A DNA stretch of 64,000 nt from Candidatus Blochmannia sp. SNP (lineage in GTDB: Bacteria > Pseudomonadota > Gammaproteobacteria > Enterobacterales > Enterobacteriaceae): NCBI RefSeq assembly GCF_036549215.1, contig NZ_CP144371.1, forward strand, positions 496,001 to 560,000, written 5' to 3'. The number at the start of each line of letters is the position of its first letter. Position 1 is the first letter of the stretch. Positions 10,601 through 20,651 of the stretch are shown one piece after another. The position numbers were made by a program, and so were the translations under genes. The notes below the pieces were generated by a model that saw only the letters and a program-made list of their open reading frames with translations, was not told where the DNA came from and did no database searches.

Positions 10601-11539
10601 ATGAAACTTTTTACTGGAAATGCTATTCCAGAGTTAGCTCGGTGTATTGCTAATAGACTATACACTAATCTTGGAAAGGCTTCTGTCGGTCGTTTTAGTG
10701 ATGGTGAAGTAAGCGTTCAAATTAATGAGAATGTACGTGGTGGAGATGTATTTATTATTCAATCTACTTGCGCTCCGACAAATGATAATTTAATGGAATT
10801 GATTGTTATGGTGGACGCATTAAGACGTGCATCGGCTGCTAGGATTACTGCCGTAATTCCTTATTTTGGTTATGCTCGTCAAGATAGAAGGGTACGCTCT
10901 TCTAGAGTACCTATTACTTCTAGAGTTGTAGCAAATTTTTTGTCTAGTGTAGGAGTAGATCGTATTTTGACAGTAGATCTACATGCTGAACAAATACAGG
11001 GATTTTTTGATGTACCAGTGGATAATGTGTTTGGAAGTCCGATCTTATTAGAAGATATGATGCAACAAAATTTTAATAATCCTATTGTAGTATCTCCAGA
11101 TATTGGAGGGGTAATACGCGCTCGCGCCATCGCAAAATTACTTAATGATACTGATATGGCAATTATAGATAAACGAAGATCCCGTGCTAATATTTCTCAA
11201 ATTATGCATATTATTGGAGACGTATGCAATCGTGATTGTATATTGGTAGATGATATGATTGATACTGGCGGGACATTATGTAAAGCCGCAGATGTTTTAA
11301 AAGAGAAAGGGGCTTGCCGGGTGTTTGCTTATACTACTCATCCAATTTTTTCTGGTAATGCTTATGAGAATATTCAAAATTCTATGATCGATGAGATTAT
11401 TGTTTGTGACACTATTCCATTAAAACCAAAAATAAAATCTTTACCTAATGTGCGCGCATTAACTTTATCTGGTATGCTTGCTGAGACAATTCGTCGTATT
11501 AGTAATGAGGAATCTATTTCTGCTATGTTTGAGCATTAA
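10601..11539 (+). CDS. prs: Ribose-phosphate pyrophosphokinase
   Basis: Makes phosphoribosyl pyrophosphate from ribose 5-phosphate and ATP for nucleotide, NAD, histidine and tryptophan synthesis. It has 312 residues (E. coli 315) and is one of the best-conserved proteins in the window. Motifs: [30 protein letters not shown] (ATP-binding), [12 protein letters not shown], and the PRPP loop [11 protein letters not shown]. The protein starts directly with MKLF, three residues shorter than in E. coli. Confidence 0.99.
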   Translation: MKLFTGNAIPELARCIANRLYTNLGKASVGRFSDGEVSVQINENVRGGDVFIIQSTCAPTNDNLMELIVMVDALRRASAARITAVIPYFGYARQDRRVRSSRVPITSRVVANFLSSVGVDRILTVDLHAEQIQGFFDVPVDNVFGSPILLEDMMQQNFNNPIVVSPDIGGVIRARAIAKLLNDTDMAIIDKRRSRANISQIMHIIGDVCNRDCILVDDMIDTGGTLCKAADVLKEKGACRVFAYTTHPIFSGNAYENIQNSMIDEIIVCDTIPLKPKIKSLPNVRALTLSGMLAETIRRISNEESISAMFEH

Positions 11540-11760
11540 ATGAATTTTAATATATTTTCACTTTAATGTATTCTGCTAGTATTTTAAAATGGCTATAAGA
11601 AGGGTTGTTAATCTTCAGTAAAAGGAAGTGTAAAATAGTTTTAAGAAAATATTTATATTTGTATTTTAATTAGTAATTGTGTTAGTTATTTAATAATATT
11701 AATAATAATTGTTGAATAAATATTAATTTATAAGACTACATAATAATTTGTGCGCAAAAG

Positions 11761-12351
11761 ATGACTATTAAACTTATTGCTGGTTTGGGTAATGTTGGAG
11801 TGAGTTATTTTAATACTAGGCATAATTTTGGTTCTAAATATGTTGAATTGTTGGCTAAAAAATACAGAGTAATGCTGAGTAAAAGCGATATATTATGTGG
11901 GTATATCGGGAAATTGAAATTAAAAAATAATGTTGTGTATTTATTAATACCAGATTCATATATGAATAATAATGGGATTTCAATATCTAAATGTGTTGAT
12001 TTTTATCAATTATACGTAGAAGAAATATTGGTAGCGCATGATGAGCTTGATTTACCACCAGGCGTAGTACGTATTAAATTAGGTAAAAACATTAATGATA
12101 GTCATAATGGATTAAGAGATATTGTTACTAGATTAAATAATAAATTTAATTTTTATCGATTACGTATTGGCATAGGTCATCCTGGTAAAAAAACCAAAGT
12201 GATTAATTTTGTGTTAAATAGACCATCTGTTTATGAGAAATTTAGAATTGATAGCGCAATTAATGAAGCATTATTACATACTGAAAGTATAGTGACTAAA
12301 AAATTTATTAAAGTTATGAATCAATTGCATTCTTATAAATCTGATATTTAG
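11761..12351 (+). CDS. pth: Peptidyl-tRNA hydrolase
   Basis: Frees tRNA from peptidyl-tRNAs that drop off the ribosome. It has 196 residues (E. coli 194). Conserved catalytic features: Asn in GLGNVG, His in TRHNFG, Asn in YMNNNG, Asp in HDELDLPPG, and SHNGLRD. The glycine-rich loop before the last motif, GGGHGGHNGL in E. coli, has become KNINDSHNGL, and the proline of the GLANPG motif is a valine. It precedes ychF as in E. coli, after a 221-bp spacer with nothing recognisable. Confidence 0.96.
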   Translation: MTIKLIAGLGNVGVSYFNTRHNFGSKYVELLAKKYRVMLSKSDILCGYIGKLKLKNNVVYLLIPDSYMNNNGISISKCVDFYQLYVEEILVAHDELDLPPGVVRIKLGKNINDSHNGLRDIVTRLNNKFNFYRLRIGIGHPGKKTKVINFVLNRPSVYEKFRIDSAINEALLHTESIVTKKFIKVMNQLHSYKSDI

Positions 12352-12443
12352 AGAAATATTTATTTAGGAAATTTTACTAATTTTTATAAAATATTAATGA
12401 TAGTATTTATTATATTTTGTTTAATTTTAATTATTCAAGTATT

Positions 12444-13520
12444 ATGCAAATTGATTGTGGTATAATTGGCTTGCCTAATGTAGGAAAGTCTACATTGTTT
12501 AGTTTATTAACTCATGTATCTGCTAAAGTAGATAATTTCCCTTTTTGTACTATTCAACCTAATATATCTATAGTTTATATACCTGATTCACGTATATATC
12601 AGTTAACGGATATTTTTCCATCACGTAAAATAGTGCATGGCTCAGTAAGATTTATAGATGTTGCTGGCTTAATAAAAGGTGCTGCTCAAGGGGTTGGAAT
12701 GGGTGTTCAAGTTTTAAATCATATTCGTGCAACAAAAGTGTTGTGTCATGTGGTGCGGTGTTTTGATAATAATCAAATTATTCATGTTTTTAATGATATA
12801 GATCCTTGTAGAGATGTTAGTATTGTTAATACTGAATTGATTTTGTTTGATATTTTTCAGTGTGAACAAAGTGTTTGTGCTTTGCAAAAAAAGTGTAAGG
12901 TTATTGATGCCAGTAATAAACAACAGTTATTTTTATTAAAAAAATGTTTAGATTGTTTATATAATGGTGTTTTTTTAAGAAAAATACAGTTTTCTAATAT
13001 AGAAAAAATAAATATTGAAAAGCTTAATCTTTTAACTGTTAAGCCAATTATTTATGTTGCTAATATTGATGAAAAATCTCTTATAAACAATATTTATTTA
13101 AATAGGCTGAGTGCATTAGCATCTAATGAACAAGCACCATTAGTTTCGTGTTGCGCAATGTTGTCTTTATTAAAGAGCAAAAATAATTACACTGAAGTTA
13201 CTATGGAACAGAAAGAATGTGTATTACATGATATAAATAATATTATTTTTTCTGTGTTGAATTTGTGTACTTTTTTCACTATTAATTTAAACATGACACG
13301 AGCTTGGATATGCGTTATTGGAACTACCGCGTTGGAAGCAGCTAAAAAAGTACATAGTGATTTTAAAAAGGGTTTTATTAGTGTTCGAGTTATTAAGTTT
13401 AATGATTTTATTATTTATAACGGAGAATTAGGAGCAAAGAGAGCTGGTAAAATATATTATGAGGGGAAGGATTATTGTGTAGAGGACGGAGATATATTAA
13501 AGTTTTTGTTTAAAATGTAA
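12444..13520 (+). CDS. ychF: Ribosome-associated ATPase YchF (OLA1 family)
   Basis: P-loop NTPase of the Obg-like family that binds ATP and the ribosome; its exact role is unclear even in E. coli. The ATG at 12444 is chosen because MQIDCGIIGLPNVGKS matches E. coli MGFKCGIVGLPNVGKS; an in-frame TTG at 12417 would add nine residues without support. The product has 358 residues (E. coli 363). It shows the P-loop GLPNVGKST, switch segments NFPFCTIQPN and DVAGLIKGAAQG, and a C-terminal TGS domain ending KDYCVEDGDILKFLF. The middle part is more diverged than the ends. No clear ribosome binding site is visible. Confidence 0.96.
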   Translation: MQIDCGIIGLPNVGKSTLFSLLTHVSAKVDNFPFCTIQPNISIVYIPDSRIYQLTDIFPSRKIVHGSVRFIDVAGLIKGAAQGVGMGVQVLNHIRATKVLCHVVRCFDNNQIIHVFNDIDPCRDVSIVNTELILFDIFQCEQSVCALQKKCKVIDASNKQQLFLLKKCLDCLYNGVFLRKIQFSNIEKINIEKLNLLTVKPIIYVANIDEKSLINNIYLNRLSALASNEQAPLVSCCAMLSLLKSKNNYTEVTMEQKECVLHDINNIIFSVLNLCTFFTINLNMTRAWICVIGTTALEAAKKVHSDFKKGFISVRVIKFNDFIIYNGELGAKRAGKIYYEGKDYCVEDGDILKFLFKM

Positions 13521-13537
13521 TGTGATATATAGTAAGT

Positions 13538-13623
13538 AGTACATAATTGGCACATTTTTATTTAAATTTACTGTATACTATAGTATACAGTAAATTTAAA
13601 TAAAAATGTGCCAATTATGTACT
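13538..13623. terminator. 86-bp perfect palindrome between convergent genes
   Basis: Two 43-base arms, 13538-13580 and 13581-13623, are exact reverse complements with no spacer. It fills nearly the whole gap between convergent ychF and the BI-1 gene, starting 18 bp after one stop and ending 6 bp before the other. A transcript from either side would form a long hairpin, so a two-way terminator is the likely use. Its length and perfection go well beyond an ordinary terminator. Confidence 0.7.
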
Positions 13624-13629
13624 CTAGAA

Positions 13630-14340
13630 TTAACGTCGGTTTCCAAAAATACGAACTATCATTAAAAATAAATTAATGAAATCTAGGTATAAAGTTAATG
13701 CGCCTATAATTGAATATTTACGAAACTGATCTTGATTGTCTATAGATAAAGAAGCTCCTATAGATTTTAGCTTTTGAGTATCGTATGCAGTTAAACCAAC
13801 AAAAATTATCACTCCAACGTATGTAATTAACCACATTAAAGCTGTATTTTTTAACCATATATTAACTATTGAAGCTAATATTATTCCAATTAATGCCATA
13901 AATGATAAATTACTAAAACTACTTAAATCCTGCTTAGTAGTATACCCATATAATGTCATAACTCCGAACATACCAGATGTTACTACAAATGCGCTAGATA
14001 TAGAAGATGTAGTATATAGTATAAATATGCTGGATAAAGTTAATCCTGTTAGCATGGAATATAGCATAAATAATGTAGTAGCTAGAGAACCATTTAATCG
14101 TGATACCATCCCAGATAGAACAAATACCAATGCTAATTGGCCAATAATTAAACTGAAAAATATTATTTGATTAGAAAAAAGTAACTGAAGTATTGCTGGC
14201 GTCCTAGAAGCGTACCAAGCAACAAAAGCAGTTAACAATAATCCACAAGACATCCAACCAAATACTTGTGCGATATATGGTTGGATTACATTATTAGCTC
14301 GTTCCGATACTGTATTTTGAAAACGGGTAAATCGATCCAT
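13630..14340 (-). CDS. ybhL: BI-1/YbhL family inner-membrane protein
   Basis: Multi-pass protein of the Bax inhibitor-1 family; the function in bacteria is not settled. It closely follows E. coli YbhL: about seven membrane segments, QVFGWMSCGLLLTAFVAWYA near the start, TLSSIFILYT, and the C-terminal signature LTAYDTQKLKSIG followed by LDFINLFLMIVRIFGNRR. The ATG at 14338-14340 (MDRFTRF) is chosen: AAGGTG lies six bases upstream and the residues match E. coli MDRF. A TTG at 14353-14355 would add five residues. The product has 236 residues (E. coli 234). Confidence 0.95.
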   Translation of the reverse strand: MDRFTRFQNTVSERANNVIQPYIAQVFGWMSCGLLLTAFVAWYASRTPAILQLLFSNQIIFFSLIIGQLALVFVLSGMVSRLNGSLATTLFMLYSMLTGLTLSSIFILYTTSSISSAFVVTSGMFGVMTLYGYTTKQDLSSFSNLSFMALIGIILASIVNIWLKNTALMWLITYVGVIIFVGLTAYDTQKLKSIGASLSIDNQDQFRKYSIIGALTLYLDFINLFLMIVRIFGNRR

Positions 14341-14589
14341 ACTCATCACCTTCAAAAAATAATTGAAATATAAAACACTTTTATAAATTATATCGTAAGC
14401 GAATCATGTGAGCAACAAAATGTTGCATAACATTATTTTAAAAACGAATTAAAAATTAAATTTTATACATAATAACATGTACATCTTAGAAGTACGAATG
14501 TTATTGTGATTGGTTTGCCTCTAATAAACATTGAATATGGCATAGTATATTTGTTTAATTAAGATTAATGTATAATTCAATATTATTAT

Positions 14590-15291
14590 TTAATGGTTGT
14601 TTAAATAGTAATATTGAATGAGATTTGTATTTTTATCGAATTCATATATTAATGGAACACCAGTTGGGACATTAATTTGAAATATTTCTGATTCGTTTAA
14701 ATTATTTAAAAATTTTATTATAGCGCGTATAGAATTGCCATGGGCAACAATGATAAGATTTTTATTATTTTTAATATGAGGAAATATAGAATTGTTCCAA
14801 TACGGGATTACTCTATTTAAAGTTAGCGCTAAACTTTCACCTTTAGATAATTCGTTAGTATTTATATCATGGTAGCGGTTATCATTTGTTGCAATAAATT
14901 GGTTGTGTTCACAAATATTCGGAGGAACGACATCAAAACTACGACGCCATTTTTGAATTGTTTCATAGCCGTATTTTTTTACGGCTTCGTCTTTATTCAA
15001 TCCTTGCAGTGTCCCATAATGTCGTTCATTTAGTCTCCAAGATTTTTCAATTGGTAACCACGCTTGATCTAGTTGATCTAGTATAATCCATAGAGTGTGA
15101 ATTGCTCGTTTTAATACTGAAGTATATCCGTAATTAAAAAAAAATTTATTTTTTTTTAATGTTTGACCAGCACATTGCGCCTCAGTACGTCCTTTTTCTG
15201 ACAAATCTATATCAACCCATCCAGTAAATCGATTTTCTTTGTTCCATTGACTTTCTCCATGTCTTATAAGAACAAGTTTAGTGATATTCAT
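14590..15291 (-). CDS. gpmA: 2,3-bisphosphoglycerate-dependent phosphoglycerate mutase
   Basis: Interconverts 3- and 2-phosphoglycerate in glycolysis. It has 233 residues against 250 in E. coli; the difference is a missing C-terminal tail. Catalytic features are intact: phosphohistidine in LIRHGESQWN, ENRFTGWVDIDLSEKG, and the second histidine in IVAHGNSIRA. The E. coli motif RHYGALQG is RHYGTLQG. The lost tail is mobile in the E. coli enzyme and closes over the active site, so activity may be altered (inference). Confidence 0.97.
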   Translation of the reverse strand: MNITKLVLIRHGESQWNKENRFTGWVDIDLSEKGRTEAQCAGQTLKKNKFFFNYGYTSVLKRAIHTLWIILDQLDQAWLPIEKSWRLNERHYGTLQGLNKDEAVKKYGYETIQKWRRSFDVVPPNICEHNQFIATNDNRYHDINTNELSKGESLALTLNRVIPYWNNSIFPHIKNNKNLIIVAHGNSIRAIIKFLNNLNESEIFQINVPTGVPLIYEFDKNTNLIQYYYLNNH

Positions 15292-15579
15292 AATTTCATT
15301 CTCTTATTTTTATTCATAAACATGTAAATAAATTATACACTGCTTGCTTCATATTGGCTATGTTATTAGTATGTGTAATATTGAGATAACTCTTGATAAT
15401 TAAGTTACTTAATGCATAGTAATATATGCATATGTTAACAATATTTTTTAGAATAGTTAGAAATAATAATTTCTCTTTAAATTATATAAATAATAACATG
15501 ACTTTATAAGTTTTACATATGTATATGATACAATAAGAGATATGATTTTATAGTTTATATGTAACATATTATTATAAAA

Positions 15580-16605
15580 ATGAATGAATGTATGATGCAA
15601 ATTGTTTATGTAGCAAGTCCGGAAAGTCAACAAATTTATGTTTGGAAATTGGATGATGTTCATGGACTATTAGAATTAGTTCAGGTAATATCTACTCTTG
15701 GAGGCGCCCATCCTATAGCAGTGCACCCTAATAAACAATTTTTATATGTTGGAGTGCGTCCTAATTTTGGAATTACTACTTATCGTATAAGTCAGAAGGG
15801 GTTGTTGACAGATGTTGGAACAATCGCATTATTCAGTAGTCCTACTCATTTGATTAGTGATGAACAAGGTAAATTTTTGTATTGTACATCCTATAGGAAT
15901 AACACAGTAAGCGTTATTCCTATAGGCGGGTCAGGGATACTTGGACATCGTCCTGTACAAATTGTAGAAGGTTTGTTAGGTTGTCATTCTGCTAATATAG
16001 ATAAGAAATGTGCAGATTCACTTTGGGTTCCATGTTTACAGGAACATTCTATTAGGTTATTTAAAATAAATTCGTTTGGCATTTTAACACCAGATAATCC
16101 ATGTATTATTAAAACTAATATTGGTTCTGGCCCTCGTCATATGATTTTTCATGATTTTAGTTATTGTGCGTATATAATTAATGAATTAACAAGTACTGTT
16201 GATGTCATCAAATATGATAATTTACAAAAAATTGCAAGTATTGTGCAAACAATAAGTATATTACCTAAAGATGTAAAATTTGAACGATGTTGGGCAGCTG
16301 ATATACATATGACTCCTAATGGTCGTTGGTTATATTGTTCTGATAGAGCTGCTAATATCATTAGTTGTTTTGAAGTGTCAAAAGACATAAAAAAATTAAA
16401 ATTTGTTAATCATCAATTTACTGAGGAACAGCCGCGCGGATTTGCAATTGATTATAAAGGAGAATTTTTGGTTGTTGCAGGTCAAAAATCAAATTATATT
16501 TCTTTGTATCAAATTGATATGAATAATGGAAAATTAATTATATTATCTCGTTATTTATCAGGAAAAGGTCCTATGTGGGTTAATATAGTGCCTTTTTATG
16601 AATGA
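15580..16605 (+). CDS. pgl: 6-phosphogluconolactonase
   Basis: Hydrolyses 6-phosphogluconolactone in the oxidative pentose phosphate pathway; seven-bladed beta-propeller of the YbhE type. It has 341 residues (E. coli 331). Matches include YVASPESQQIYVW, FLYVGVRPNFGI, EGLLGCHSANI, GSGPRHMIFH, RCWAADIHMTPNGR and the end GKGPMWVN. The frame opens with ATG at 15580, but ATG at 15592 (MMQIVYVAS) aligns better with E. coli MKQTVYIAS and may be the real start; no clear ribosome binding site decides it. An 8-bp stem near 16637-16658 could end its transcript. Confidence 0.96.
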   Translation: MNECMMQIVYVASPESQQIYVWKLDDVHGLLELVQVISTLGGAHPIAVHPNKQFLYVGVRPNFGITTYRISQKGLLTDVGTIALFSSPTHLISDEQGKFLYCTSYRNNTVSVIPIGGSGILGHRPVQIVEGLLGCHSANIDKKCADSLWVPCLQEHSIRLFKINSFGILTPDNPCIIKTNIGSGPRHMIFHDFSYCAYIINELTSTVDVIKYDNLQKIASIVQTISILPKDVKFERCWAADIHMTPNGRWLYCSDRAANIISCFEVSKDIKKLKFVNHQFTEEQPRGFAIDYKGEFLVVAGQKSNYISLYQIDMNNGKLIILSRYLSGKGPMWVNIVPFYE

Positions 16606-17036
16606 ATATAGAAAATTAGTGATATTATGAAACATTTTTATGTAATTCTATTACATAAGAGTATAGGAATTATTGTGATTAATAATCATTTATATTATTG
16701 TGGTTGTTTGAATTCATATTTTTCTTATAAAAAGAATGGATATGAATAATATAATAAGATTTAATTATAGGTGCTTTACTAAGTAAGGGTTTATACTTAA
16801 AGGTAAAATGGGGTTTATAGTTATGATTTTAAATAGATTTCGTTCTGTATTATTACTATAAGTATCATGATAGTTGTAGATAGTTTTGGATTTCTTTATT
16901 ATTTTTTATATTATTTTATTGTTATTTAGTAGCATTTAATGCTAATTAATTCAATTATTGTTTGTTTGTGATCGTATAATTAAGATTATATAATTTCTAT
17001 ATAATATTTGATATTAATATAATGTGTGTTATTGCG
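16606..17036. other. Spacer between convergent pgl and cpoB
   Basis: 431 bp without a gene. It holds a small inverted repeat (TTATGTAA with TTACATAA near 16639-16658) that may serve as a terminator for pgl. The tRNA-Lys/Val cluster and nadA found beside cpoB in E. coli are absent. Confidence 0.6.
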
Positions 17037-17822
17037 TTATAAATGTATTAGACGTTTTTGAGCTTGTTTAGCTGCATCACTATTAGGGTATAATTTACCT
17101 ACTTGTCTATATATTACTTTAGCTTTATCTTTTTGTTCTGTTTCTTGCATGATGATACCAATTTTTAATAATGCGTCTGATGCTTTTATTGATTTAGGAT
17201 AATTTTTTACTACTAAAGCAAAATAATAAGAAGCATCATCTTTATTTCCTTTATTATAATAAAGTTGTCCTAGCCAGTAATGAGAATTAGATTGATAAAT
17301 TGATTTTGGATAATTTTTTATAAAATTTTGAAAAGCTTCTATTGCTTGATTGTATTGTTTTTTTTCTAATACTAATAATACTGCTTTTTTATAAGCAGTA
17401 TCTGCATCAATTATTGTTGTATTATTAATTTCTTTATGTTTTTCGGTGTTTGAGTTAATGGATAATTTATCAGAATCATTATTATAATAATGCGTATTGT
17501 TATGTTGTTTTAAGATATTATTTATTTTTTGACATAATTCGTTTTGATTATTTATAATTTCTGATATATGATGTTGCATATCTTGAATATATCCACGCAA
17601 TGTATCAATATCTTGTTGATTTTCGCCTAATTGTTGTTGTATTTGAATTAAGCATTGACTGTGAACATCGGATATTTGATGTAATTGATTAATACTTTGA
17701 TTTTTATATGTTTTATTGCTTGTTTCTTTGGCATAGATAATATTATGATTTGTAATATCAAAATATCCAGTGATCAGCATGATACCTATGTGTAATTTAG
17801 ATAAAAATGGTAATAATTTCAT
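17037..17822 (-). CDS. cpoB: Cell division coordinator CpoB (YbgF)
   Basis: Periplasmic TPR protein that binds TolA and links outer-membrane constriction to septal peptidoglycan synthesis. It has 261 residues (E. coli 263). The N-terminal hydrophobic stretch is a signal peptide. A glutamine-rich coiled coil follows (about 40-105), a low-complexity Asn/His linker (about 107-135), and a C-terminal TPR domain with AYKKAVLLVLEKKQYNQAIE, YWLGQLYYNKGNKDDA and YPKSIKASDALLKIG. It is last in the tol-pal operon, 11 bp after pal. TolA, its partner, is frameshifted here. Confidence 0.95.
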   Translation of the reverse strand: MKLLPFLSKLHIGIMLITGYFDITNHNIIYAKETSNKTYKNQSINQLHQISDVHSQCLIQIQQQLGENQQDIDTLRGYIQDMQHHISEIINNQNELCQKINNILKQHNNTHYYNNDSDKLSINSNTEKHKEINNTTIIDADTAYKKAVLLVLEKKQYNQAIEAFQNFIKNYPKSIYQSNSHYWLGQLYYNKGNKDDASYYFALVVKNYPKSIKASDALLKIGIIMQETEQKDKAKVIYRQVGKLYPNSDAAKQAQKRLIHL

Positions 17823-17833
17823 TATATTAAATA

Positions 17834-18361
17834 TTATTTATATATTAATACAGCACGTCTATTTTTAGAGTAGGCTGCCTCGTTATGTCCTGATACAGCT
17901 GGTTTTTCTTTGCCATAGGATACAGTAAATATTTGATCGGATAATATACCTTTGCTTTGTAGATATAATTTTATCGAGTTAGCTCGACGTTCACCTAATG
18001 CAATATTATATTCTGGAGTACCGCGTTCATCTGCATGACCTTCAATTTTGATATGATATGATGGATTATTATATAAGAAATTAGCATGAATATTTAATAT
18101 ATAAAAAAATTGAGAAGAAATATCATACTGATCTAAAGGAAAATAAATAACATTATTAGATTTTAATTCTTGCATTTTTAGTCCTAATTTCTCGTTGGTT
18201 ACTTTATTATTTTTTGTATGAATCTGTGCAAAAGGATCTAGTTCAATTTTTTTTTGATTATGAATAGTAGTAGTGTGTTTAGGTAATATAGAACATGCAG
18301 TGATAATTATGCTTATACTTACTGCAAATGTTAATTGTCTAAAAAAATTATTTAATTTCAT
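17834..18361 (-). CDS. pal: Peptidoglycan-associated lipoprotein Pal
   Basis: Outer-membrane lipoprotein that binds peptidoglycan and interacts with TolB and TolA. With ATG at 18359-18361 the precursor has 175 residues (E. coli 173) and a lipobox ITAC with Cys23 as lipidation site. An in-frame ATG at 18379 would add six residues to the n-region; the shorter form looks more like a lipoprotein signal. The C-terminal OmpA-like domain is strongly conserved: [40 protein letters not shown] and RRAVL. The linker between lipid anchor and domain is diverged. Confidence 0.96.
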   Translation of the reverse strand: MKLNNFFRQLTFAVSISIIITACSILPKHTTTIHNQKKIELDPFAQIHTKNNKVTNEKLGLKMQELKSNNVIYFPLDQYDISSQFFYILNIHANFLYNNPSYHIKIEGHADERGTPEYNIALGERRANSIKLYLQSKGILSDQIFTVSYGKEKPAVSGHNEAAYSKNRRAVLIYK

Positions 18362-18422
18362 TATACGTCTATTATTCATAATTTTATCAAATTGTTGATT
18401 ATAATGGAAACAGCTTTATATT

Positions 18423-19811
18423 TTATTCTGCATATAATGGAGACCAAGTCGGGAATTTTATATCTCCTTGCCCTCCTTTTATATGAGCTTTAAAATGTCC
18501 ATCTGCAGAAATTAATTCTAAATTAGATGTTGTTGTACAATCTTTAATACTGCTATATACTACCATGGTATTGTTAGGCGCTATACTGGGGGTATCGGCT
18601 AATAATACATTTGTTAATATTTCTTCTTGACCAGTTAATAAATTCAATCTAGCAATATTTTGCTTCCCTTGATGTCTATTTACCATCATTATAAATGTTC
18701 CATCTGAACTAACTTTTGGATTTTGATTGCTAGTGTGTAGCCAAGATAATCTTTGGGTATCAGTAGTATTTATATTAATTTTATATATTTGTGGTTTTCC
18801 TCCTTGATCAGAAGTATAAGCTATATTTTTATTATCTGGAAACCAATTAGGTTCAGTATTATTGTTTCTGTTTTTAGTTAATTGTTTAATTTCTCCAGAT
18901 TCTAAATCCATAATATATAAATTTAAGCTACCTGTTTTTGATAAAGCAAAAGCTATTTTTTTACAATCGGGAGAAAAAGCAGGAGCTCCATTATGATTTG
19001 GAAAATTAACAATGTTATTAATTAATCCAGTTCGTAATGTTTGAATAACAAGTTCTGAATGACCAGAAGCAAAAGTGACATAAGCAATTTTTTTTCCGTC
19101 TGAAGACCAGGCTGGAGACATTAATGGTTCAGTTGATCGGCAAACCGAAATTTGGTTATGACCGTCATAATCAGCAATATGTAATTCATAAGGATATTTA
19201 TTGTCCTTGATATACGATATATAAGCAATACGTGCGCAAAATGCACCTTGTATACCGGTTAATTTTTCAAAAATTTCATTACTTATAGTGTGAGCTGCGT
19301 GACGTAGCCATTTTTTTTCTACTGAATATTGATTTTCAGAAATTATCAATGCAGGATTTTTAGAGGTATCTATTAAATGATATGAAATAACATAATTTCC
19401 ATCGTAATTTATATGTGTTGTTCCTAATACAATAGTATTAATACCTAATTTTTCCCAAAACGTTGGGATTATATCAGATATTTTGGTGGGTTTATGTGGT
19501 AAATATTCTACGGGAATAGTATTAAATTTACTACTATTTCGTAAATCGGAGGCTATTATTAATGCTATATCTTCATCTGGGTCAGATTTACCATATTGTT
19601 GATTATTAATATACTCAAAAGGCATTACAGCAATGGGGCATGCAGTATTTACTCCACATGTAATTTCAATATGCATATCAGCTGAAAGCAATGAAAATTG
19701 ACATAAATATAATATCAACATCATTGATAAAGATGTGTGTATTAACCAGTTTTTCCATATTGATGGTATATTAATTTTTTTAATTGTTAAATGCATTGAA
19801 AAATTTTGCAT
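18423..19811 (-). CDS. tolB: Tol-Pal system protein TolB
   Basis: Periplasmic protein that binds Pal and shuttles between Pal and TolA. Domains: N-terminal alpha/beta domain ([13 protein letters not shown] to KLTGIQGAF), then a six-bladed beta-propeller with repeats such as [40 protein letters not shown] and [21 protein letters not shown] long N-terminal leader with a hydrophobic core serves as signal peptide. The start is uncertain: ATG 19811, ATG 19796 and a TTG at 19820 are in frame and none has a good ribosome binding site. It is about 30 residues longer than E. coli TolB (430) because of this leader. Confidence 0.96.
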   Translation of the reverse strand: MQNFSMHLTIKKINIPSIWKNWLIHTSLSMMLILYLCQFSLLSADMHIEITCGVNTACPIAVMPFEYINNQQYGKSDPDEDIALIIASDLRNSSKFNTIPVEYLPHKPTKISDIIPTFWEKLGINTIVLGTTHINYDGNYVISYHLIDTSKNPALIISENQYSVEKKWLRHAAHTISNEIFEKLTGIQGAFCARIAYISYIKDNKYPYELHIADYDGHNQISVCRSTEPLMSPAWSSDGKKIAYVTFASGHSELVIQTLRTGLINNIVNFPNHNGAPAFSPDCKKIAFALSKTGSLNLYIMDLESGEIKQLTKNRNNNTEPNWFPDNKNIAYTSDQGGKPQIYKININTTDTQRLSWLHTSNQNPKVSSDGTFIMMVNRHQGKQNIARLNLLTGQEEILTNVLLADTPSIAPNNTMVVYSSIKDCTTTSNLELISADGHFKAHIKGGQGDIKFPTWSPLYAE

Positions 19812-20334
19812 GAAAATCAAATTTATTTAATAGATTAATATATTCTCATTTTCTGAATGTGTAAATATTTTGTTTATTGAGGAGAAAAATTTAAAATTAC
19901 GTTTTTAAAGACTTCATATACATCTGTGTTTGGTGGTTTAGGTATTTTTGCTGATTTAGTAGCAATAATTGCTGCTTGACACAACGAAGTATCTCCAGAT
20001 ATTGCGGTTATTGACAACAATGTACCATCAGGCGCTAATTTTATGCGCAGGTCACATTTTTTACCAATATAGTTAGAAGCATTATAAAATTTTTGTTGAA
20101 TTGATTCGCTAATCATGCGTTTGTATGTATTAATTTCATTATTTTTAATTATGTTCCCTGTGATATCATCATGATTATTATTGTTTTTTATTATAAAGTT
20201 TAACTTAATTTTTTCATTATTTTTTGTGGAGTTTTGTTTATTAATTAGCGTATTTAATAGATTGCTTAACGTGTTAGAATCATGAGGTGTTTTATTTAGT
20301 TCATTATATACTAATGTATTTTTTGTGGATATAG

Positions 20335-20575
20335 TGTGTTTTTGATTTTCTTTTTTTTCAGGGACGTTATTTATTGTGCGTCCTTCCAATGGACGTTGTG
20401 TTTCTGTTATTTTGAATCGATTTGATTGATCTTGATTTTTCTTTTTTTCAGGGACGTTATTTATTGTGCGTCCTTCCAATGGACGTTGTGTTTCTGTTAT
20501 TTTGAATCGATTTGCGTTGTGTTTCTGTTATTTTGAATCGATTTGATTGATCTTGATTTTTCTTTTTTTCTATTT
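20335..20575. repeat. 90-bp minisatellite within tolA
   Basis: A 90-bp unit (20394-20483) encodes the 30 residues from PLEGRTINNVP through EKKKNQDQSNR to FKITETQR. Its last 59 bp recur upstream as a diverged copy (20335-20393). Its first 31 bp are present twice at 20484-20545, and its first 56 bp once more from 20515 to about 20570. The pattern on the plus strand is Y'Z-XYZ-X-XY, with X 31 bp, Y 25 bp and Z 34 bp. It lies in the low-complexity linker of TolA, a domain that varies in length between species. Confidence 0.9.
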
Positions 20576-20651
20576 CAGTATTAGGGGTTTGTATAAAAGT
20601 ATTGATTGAACTTTTATTGTCAGTGGTATTAGTAACATACTGCTTTTTTTT

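Noticed and set aside
15457-15663. 68-codon minus-strand frame upstream of pgl
   Set aside because: AT-rich frame that overlaps the pgl start, with no homology.
20457-20479. Two separate small genes overlapping in the tolA region
   Set aside because: The two frames encode the N- and C-terminal parts of one TolA; the 31-bp duplication explains the split.
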